This document shows, one piece after another, positions 60,852-64,000 of a stretch of 64,000 bases of DNA. Origin of the DNA: Oscillospiraceae bacterium (GTDB lineage Bacteria; Bacillota; Clostridia; Oscillospirales; Acutalibacteraceae). The stretch is taken from assembly GCA_015065645.1 (NCBI GenBank), contig SVPW01000001.1, forward strand, positions 60,593-124,592. The letters run 5' to 3'. Position 1 is the first letter of the stretch. Every line of letters begins with the position of its first letter. The position numbers and the translations under genes were made by a program. Below the pieces are notes generated by a model. The model was not told where the DNA came from. It was given only the letters and a program-made list of their open reading frames with translations, and ran no database searches.

Positions 60852-62629
60852 TGGGTAAGCATCAATTAACACAAATGGGTATAATAAAAAAGGTTATACG
60901 CAGAATAGGGCGTTATCGCATTTTAATGCTGCTTTCCCTTTTGCTTGCAACCACCGTTGTTGCAATAACCCTGTATATTCCAATCCTTGCAGGTAAAGCA
61001 ATAGATTGCATTATAACACAAGGTGCAGTTGATTTTAACACACTGATTTCCCTGCTTATAAGAATAGGTATTTTAGCAGGTGAAGCCGCAATTTTGCAAT
61101 GGATAATGAACACTGTAAATAACCATATAACCTATAATGTTGTAAGGGATGTTCGTAATGAAGCCTTCAGCAGAATTCAAATATTACCTTTAAGCTTTCT
61201 TGACCGCAATCCCACAGGTGAAATTTTAAACCGTATCACCACCGATGCTGACCAATTTGCAGACGGCTTGCTTATGGGCTTCACCCAACTTTTTACAGGT
61301 ATTGCAACCATTATAGGCACACTGCTTTTTATGCTTTCTGTAAATTGGAAAATCGCAATAGTGGTTGTGGTGCTTACTCCCCTTTCACTTTTTGTTGCAA
61401 AATTCATAGCATCAAAAACATATCATTTCTTTTTAAAGCAATCCAAGGTTCGTGCAGAGCAAACCGCCTTTATTGATGAAATGATAACGGGTGCTAAAAC
61501 TGTTACCGCCTTTTCAAGAGAGGATGAAACTCTTGAAAAATTTGATGAAATAAATGAAAGGCTTGAAAAATGTTCCCTTAAAGCCACATTTTTCTCCTCG
61601 CTCACAAACCCCACCACTCGCTTTATTAACAGTACAATCTATGCCGCAGTGGCATTAACAGGTGCATTTGCGGCTTCGGGATTGGGAATTTTTGGGGTTG
61701 GTGCGGTATTTACGGTTGGCCAATTATCCTCACTTCTTGCCTATGCCAACCAATATACCAAGCCATTTAATGAAATTTCGGGCGTTATTACCGAGCTTCA
61801 AAATGCCATTGCCTGTGCCGGCAGACTTTTTGAGCTTATTGAGCAGGAGCCTCAGCCAAAAGAAGCCGACACCGCCGTAAGCCTTACCGATATTTCGGGT
61901 AATATTGATATAAAGGATGTTGCTTTTTCATACACCCCTGACCGCCCCTTAATCAGCGGGCTGAGTCTTAATGTAAAGCCCGGTCAACGAATTGCAATAG
62001 TTGGTCCCACAGGTTGCGGTAAAACAACATTTATAAATCTGCTCATGCGTTTTTATGATGTTTGTGATGGCAGTATTACACTTGAGGGGCACGATATTCG
62101 CAATATCACACGAAAAAGCTTGCGCTTAGGCTTTGGTATGGTTTTACAGGACACCTGGCTTCGTGCAGGAACTATAAAGGATAATATAAAGCTTGCCAAA
62201 AGCGATGCCACCGATGAAGAGGTTATTGAGGCGGCAAAATCCGCCCACGCCCACAGCTTTATTAAAAGGCTACCCAATGGTTACGATACCTTAATCTCAG
62301 AGGATGGCGGAAGCCTTTCTCAAGGTCAAAAGCAGTTGCTTTGTATTGCAAGAATAATGCTTTGTATGCCGCCTATGCTAATACTTGACGAAGCCACCTC
62401 TTCAATAGATACCCGCACCGAAATAAGAATACAAAAAGCATTTCTAAAGCTTTTAAAGGGTCGCACAAGCTTTATTGTGGCACATAGACTTTCTACCATT
62501 CGTGAAGCCGATATAATTCTTGTAATGCGTGACGGAAATATAGTTGAACAAGGAAATAATCAAGAGCTTTTGCAAAAGAACGGCTTTTATGCAACACTTT
62601 ATAACAGTCAATTTGCAAATCAAGAATAA
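60851..62629 (+). CDS. ABC transporter ATP-binding/permease
   Basis: GPTGCGKTTFI; LSQGQKQLLCIARI; heterodimer partner. Confidence 0.95.
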   Translation: MGKHQLTQMGIIKKVIRRIGRYRILMLLSLLLATTVVAITLYIPILAGKAIDCIITQGAVDFNTLISLLIRIGILAGEAAILQWIMNTVNNHITYNVVRDVRNEAFSRIQILPLSFLDRNPTGEILNRITTDADQFADGLLMGFTQLFTGIATIIGTLLFMLSVNWKIAIVVVVLTPLSLFVAKFIASKTYHFFLKQSKVRAEQTAFIDEMITGAKTVTAFSREDETLEKFDEINERLEKCSLKATFFSSLTNPTTRFINSTIYAAVALTGAFAASGLGIFGVGAVFTVGQLSSLLAYANQYTKPFNEISGVITELQNAIACAGRLFELIEQEPQPKEADTAVSLTDISGNIDIKDVAFSYTPDRPLISGLSLNVKPGQRIAIVGPTGCGKTTFINLLMRFYDVCDGSITLEGHDIRNITRKSLRLGFGMVLQDTWLRAGTIKDNIKLAKSDATDEEVIEAAKSAHAHSFIKRLPNGYDTLISEDGGSLSQGQKQLLCIARIMLCMPPMLILDEATSSIDTRTEIRIQKAFLKLLKGRTSFIVAHRLSTIREADIILVMRDGNIVEQGNNQELLQKNGFYATLYNSQFANQE

Positions 62630-62684
62630 ATATTTTCATATAAAAACAACTCCCATACATTAGAGTTGTACTCTAAAGGAAAGT

Positions 62685-62721
62685 AAAAAAGCTGTGTAGA
62701 AAATTTCTACACAGCTTTTTT
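62685..62721. terminator. bidirectional terminator
   Basis: aaaaaagctgtgtagaaaatttctacacagctttttt. Confidence 0.9.
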
Positions 62722-62746
62722 CACTTTATCGGCAAATAATCAGATA

Positions 62747-63787
62747 TTAGAATAAAACAATCCCCATTGCCATTTCAACAACAAGTGCCACTATGACAAC
62801 TAATGCGGAGATAATAAAGCCATGTATCATCGGGCGTATACCTGCTTTTTTCATACTTGAGAAAGATGTATTAAGCCCTATAGCTGCCAAGGCACATACC
62901 ATTAAGAACTTACTTATTGTTTTCGTTTCCGATACAATTTCTGCAGGAATAGAAAATACACTTGCTACAATCGACATTGCAAGGAATCCAATAATAAACC
63001 AAGGAAATATTTTTGTGATACTGAACTTTGTTTTAAGTTCACTTTCATTATGATTATTGTCAAGTGTCTCTTTGCGTTTTATATTTAGTTGAATAAATGC
63101 AAAGGTAATAACGGTAGGAATAATAGCAAGTGTTCTTGTGAGTTTAACCATTGTCGCAAAGTCGCCCGCACTTTCAGAAAAAGCATAGCCCGTTGCAACA
63201 ACGGAGGATGTATCATTAACTGCAGTACCTGCCCATATACCAAATGCTTGGTCGGTCATACCAAGTGCTGTGCCCATAATTGGAAAAAGTACAATCATCG
63301 CCATGTCAAAAAGAAAGGTTGCAGACATAGCATAAGCGACATCACTATCATCTGCGTCAATCGTCGGTGCAATCGCAGCAATAGCAGAACCGCCACAAAT
63401 ACCAGTACCGGCAGATATAAGATTGGAAAGTTTCCAATTGAGTCCTAATGCCTTACCTATGAAAAATCCGCCGCCAAAACAAGTGAGCAAAGTGAATATC
63501 ATAACCGTGAGAGACATTTTGCCCACATTTAGAATAGTTGTAATATTAAGTGATAAGCCGAGCAATATAATGGCAAATTTCAATATTTTTTTGGATGTAA
63601 ATTTAAGTCCTGTCGAAAAAATATTAGTGTTTTTTAGAAAGTGATTGATAAGTATGCCTATAAACATAGCAATTACTGCAGAACCAATCAAATGAATGGG
63701 CATCAAACTTTCAATCCAACATGCAAAAACTGCAACTCCCACAGATAATATTATTCCCGGAAATAATTTCACAAGCTTCATAAACAT
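62747..63787 (-). CDS. YeiH family putative sulfate exporter
   Basis: multi-TM; SAGTGICGGSAIAAIAP; AGTAVNDTSSVVA. Confidence 0.93.
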   Translation of the reverse strand: MFMKLVKLFPGIILSVGVAVFACWIESLMPIHLIGSAVIAMFIGILINHFLKNTNIFSTGLKFTSKKILKFAIILLGLSLNITTILNVGKMSLTVMIFTLLTCFGGGFFIGKALGLNWKLSNLISAGTGICGGSAIAAIAPTIDADDSDVAYAMSATFLFDMAMIVLFPIMGTALGMTDQAFGIWAGTAVNDTSSVVATGYAFSESAGDFATMVKLTRTLAIIPTVITFAFIQLNIKRKETLDNNHNESELKTKFSITKIFPWFIIGFLAMSIVASVFSIPAEIVSETKTISKFLMVCALAAIGLNTSFSSMKKAGIRPMIHGFIISALVVIVALVVEMAMGIVLF

Positions 63788-63875
63788 CCTCTTTATCAGA
63801 TTTTTTTAATTTACTGTTAAATTATACCATTTTTATTCCAACAATTCAATACATATAAAACACTCCGCCCGATTT

Positions 63876-64000
63876 TGTACTGACCCCAAAAAGTTAGACA
63901 AAAATTTAATTAGGCAACTAACGAGGATTGAATCCTGTATTGAACAGGACTCAGTCCTTTTAGTTTGCTCTTGATTCTTTTATTATTATAGTAATCTATG
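63876..64000 (-). mobile_element. IS3-family insertion sequence end (partial, continues beyond window)
   Basis: tgtactgacccc end at 63876; minus strand 63910-64000 encodes IDYYNNKRIKSKLKGLSPVQYRIQSSLVA*. Confidence 0.92.

Overview
Low-GC Firmicutes/Clostridia-type chromosomal window, inferred from gene content and style. Most of it is ordinary housekeeping: a Clp ATPase, truA, an ECF transporter, ruvCAB, pflBA, rplJL, typA, hisS-aspS, nfnAB-like genes, trpB, a 2-hydroxyacyl-CoA dehydratase activase-like pair, a Na+-pumping decarboxylase operon, a GldG/DUF4340-type ABC operon and paired ABC exporters. The most distinctive region is a compact (~4.5 kb) integrative element in the 3' end of a tRNA-Gly(TCC) gene. 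It is bounded by a 28-bp perfect direct repeat (204-231 and 4677-4704). It carries a tyrosine recombinase, a small Mor-like ORF and a three-gene cargo: two different proteins with canonical HEPN RNxxxH motifs flanking a DUF5343-like protein. This is a candidate uncharacterised defence or abortive-infection system. Other signals are a ZTP (pfl) riboswitch with attenuator before pflB, an L10 leader with attenuator before rplJ, a T-box before an orphan trpB, an apparent 1-nt frameshift in essential rplJ, degenerate IS3-family remnants around a rhamnosidase-like gene, several inverted repeats or operators, and an IS3 end truncated at the right edge. All family assignments come from reading the sequence; no database search was run.
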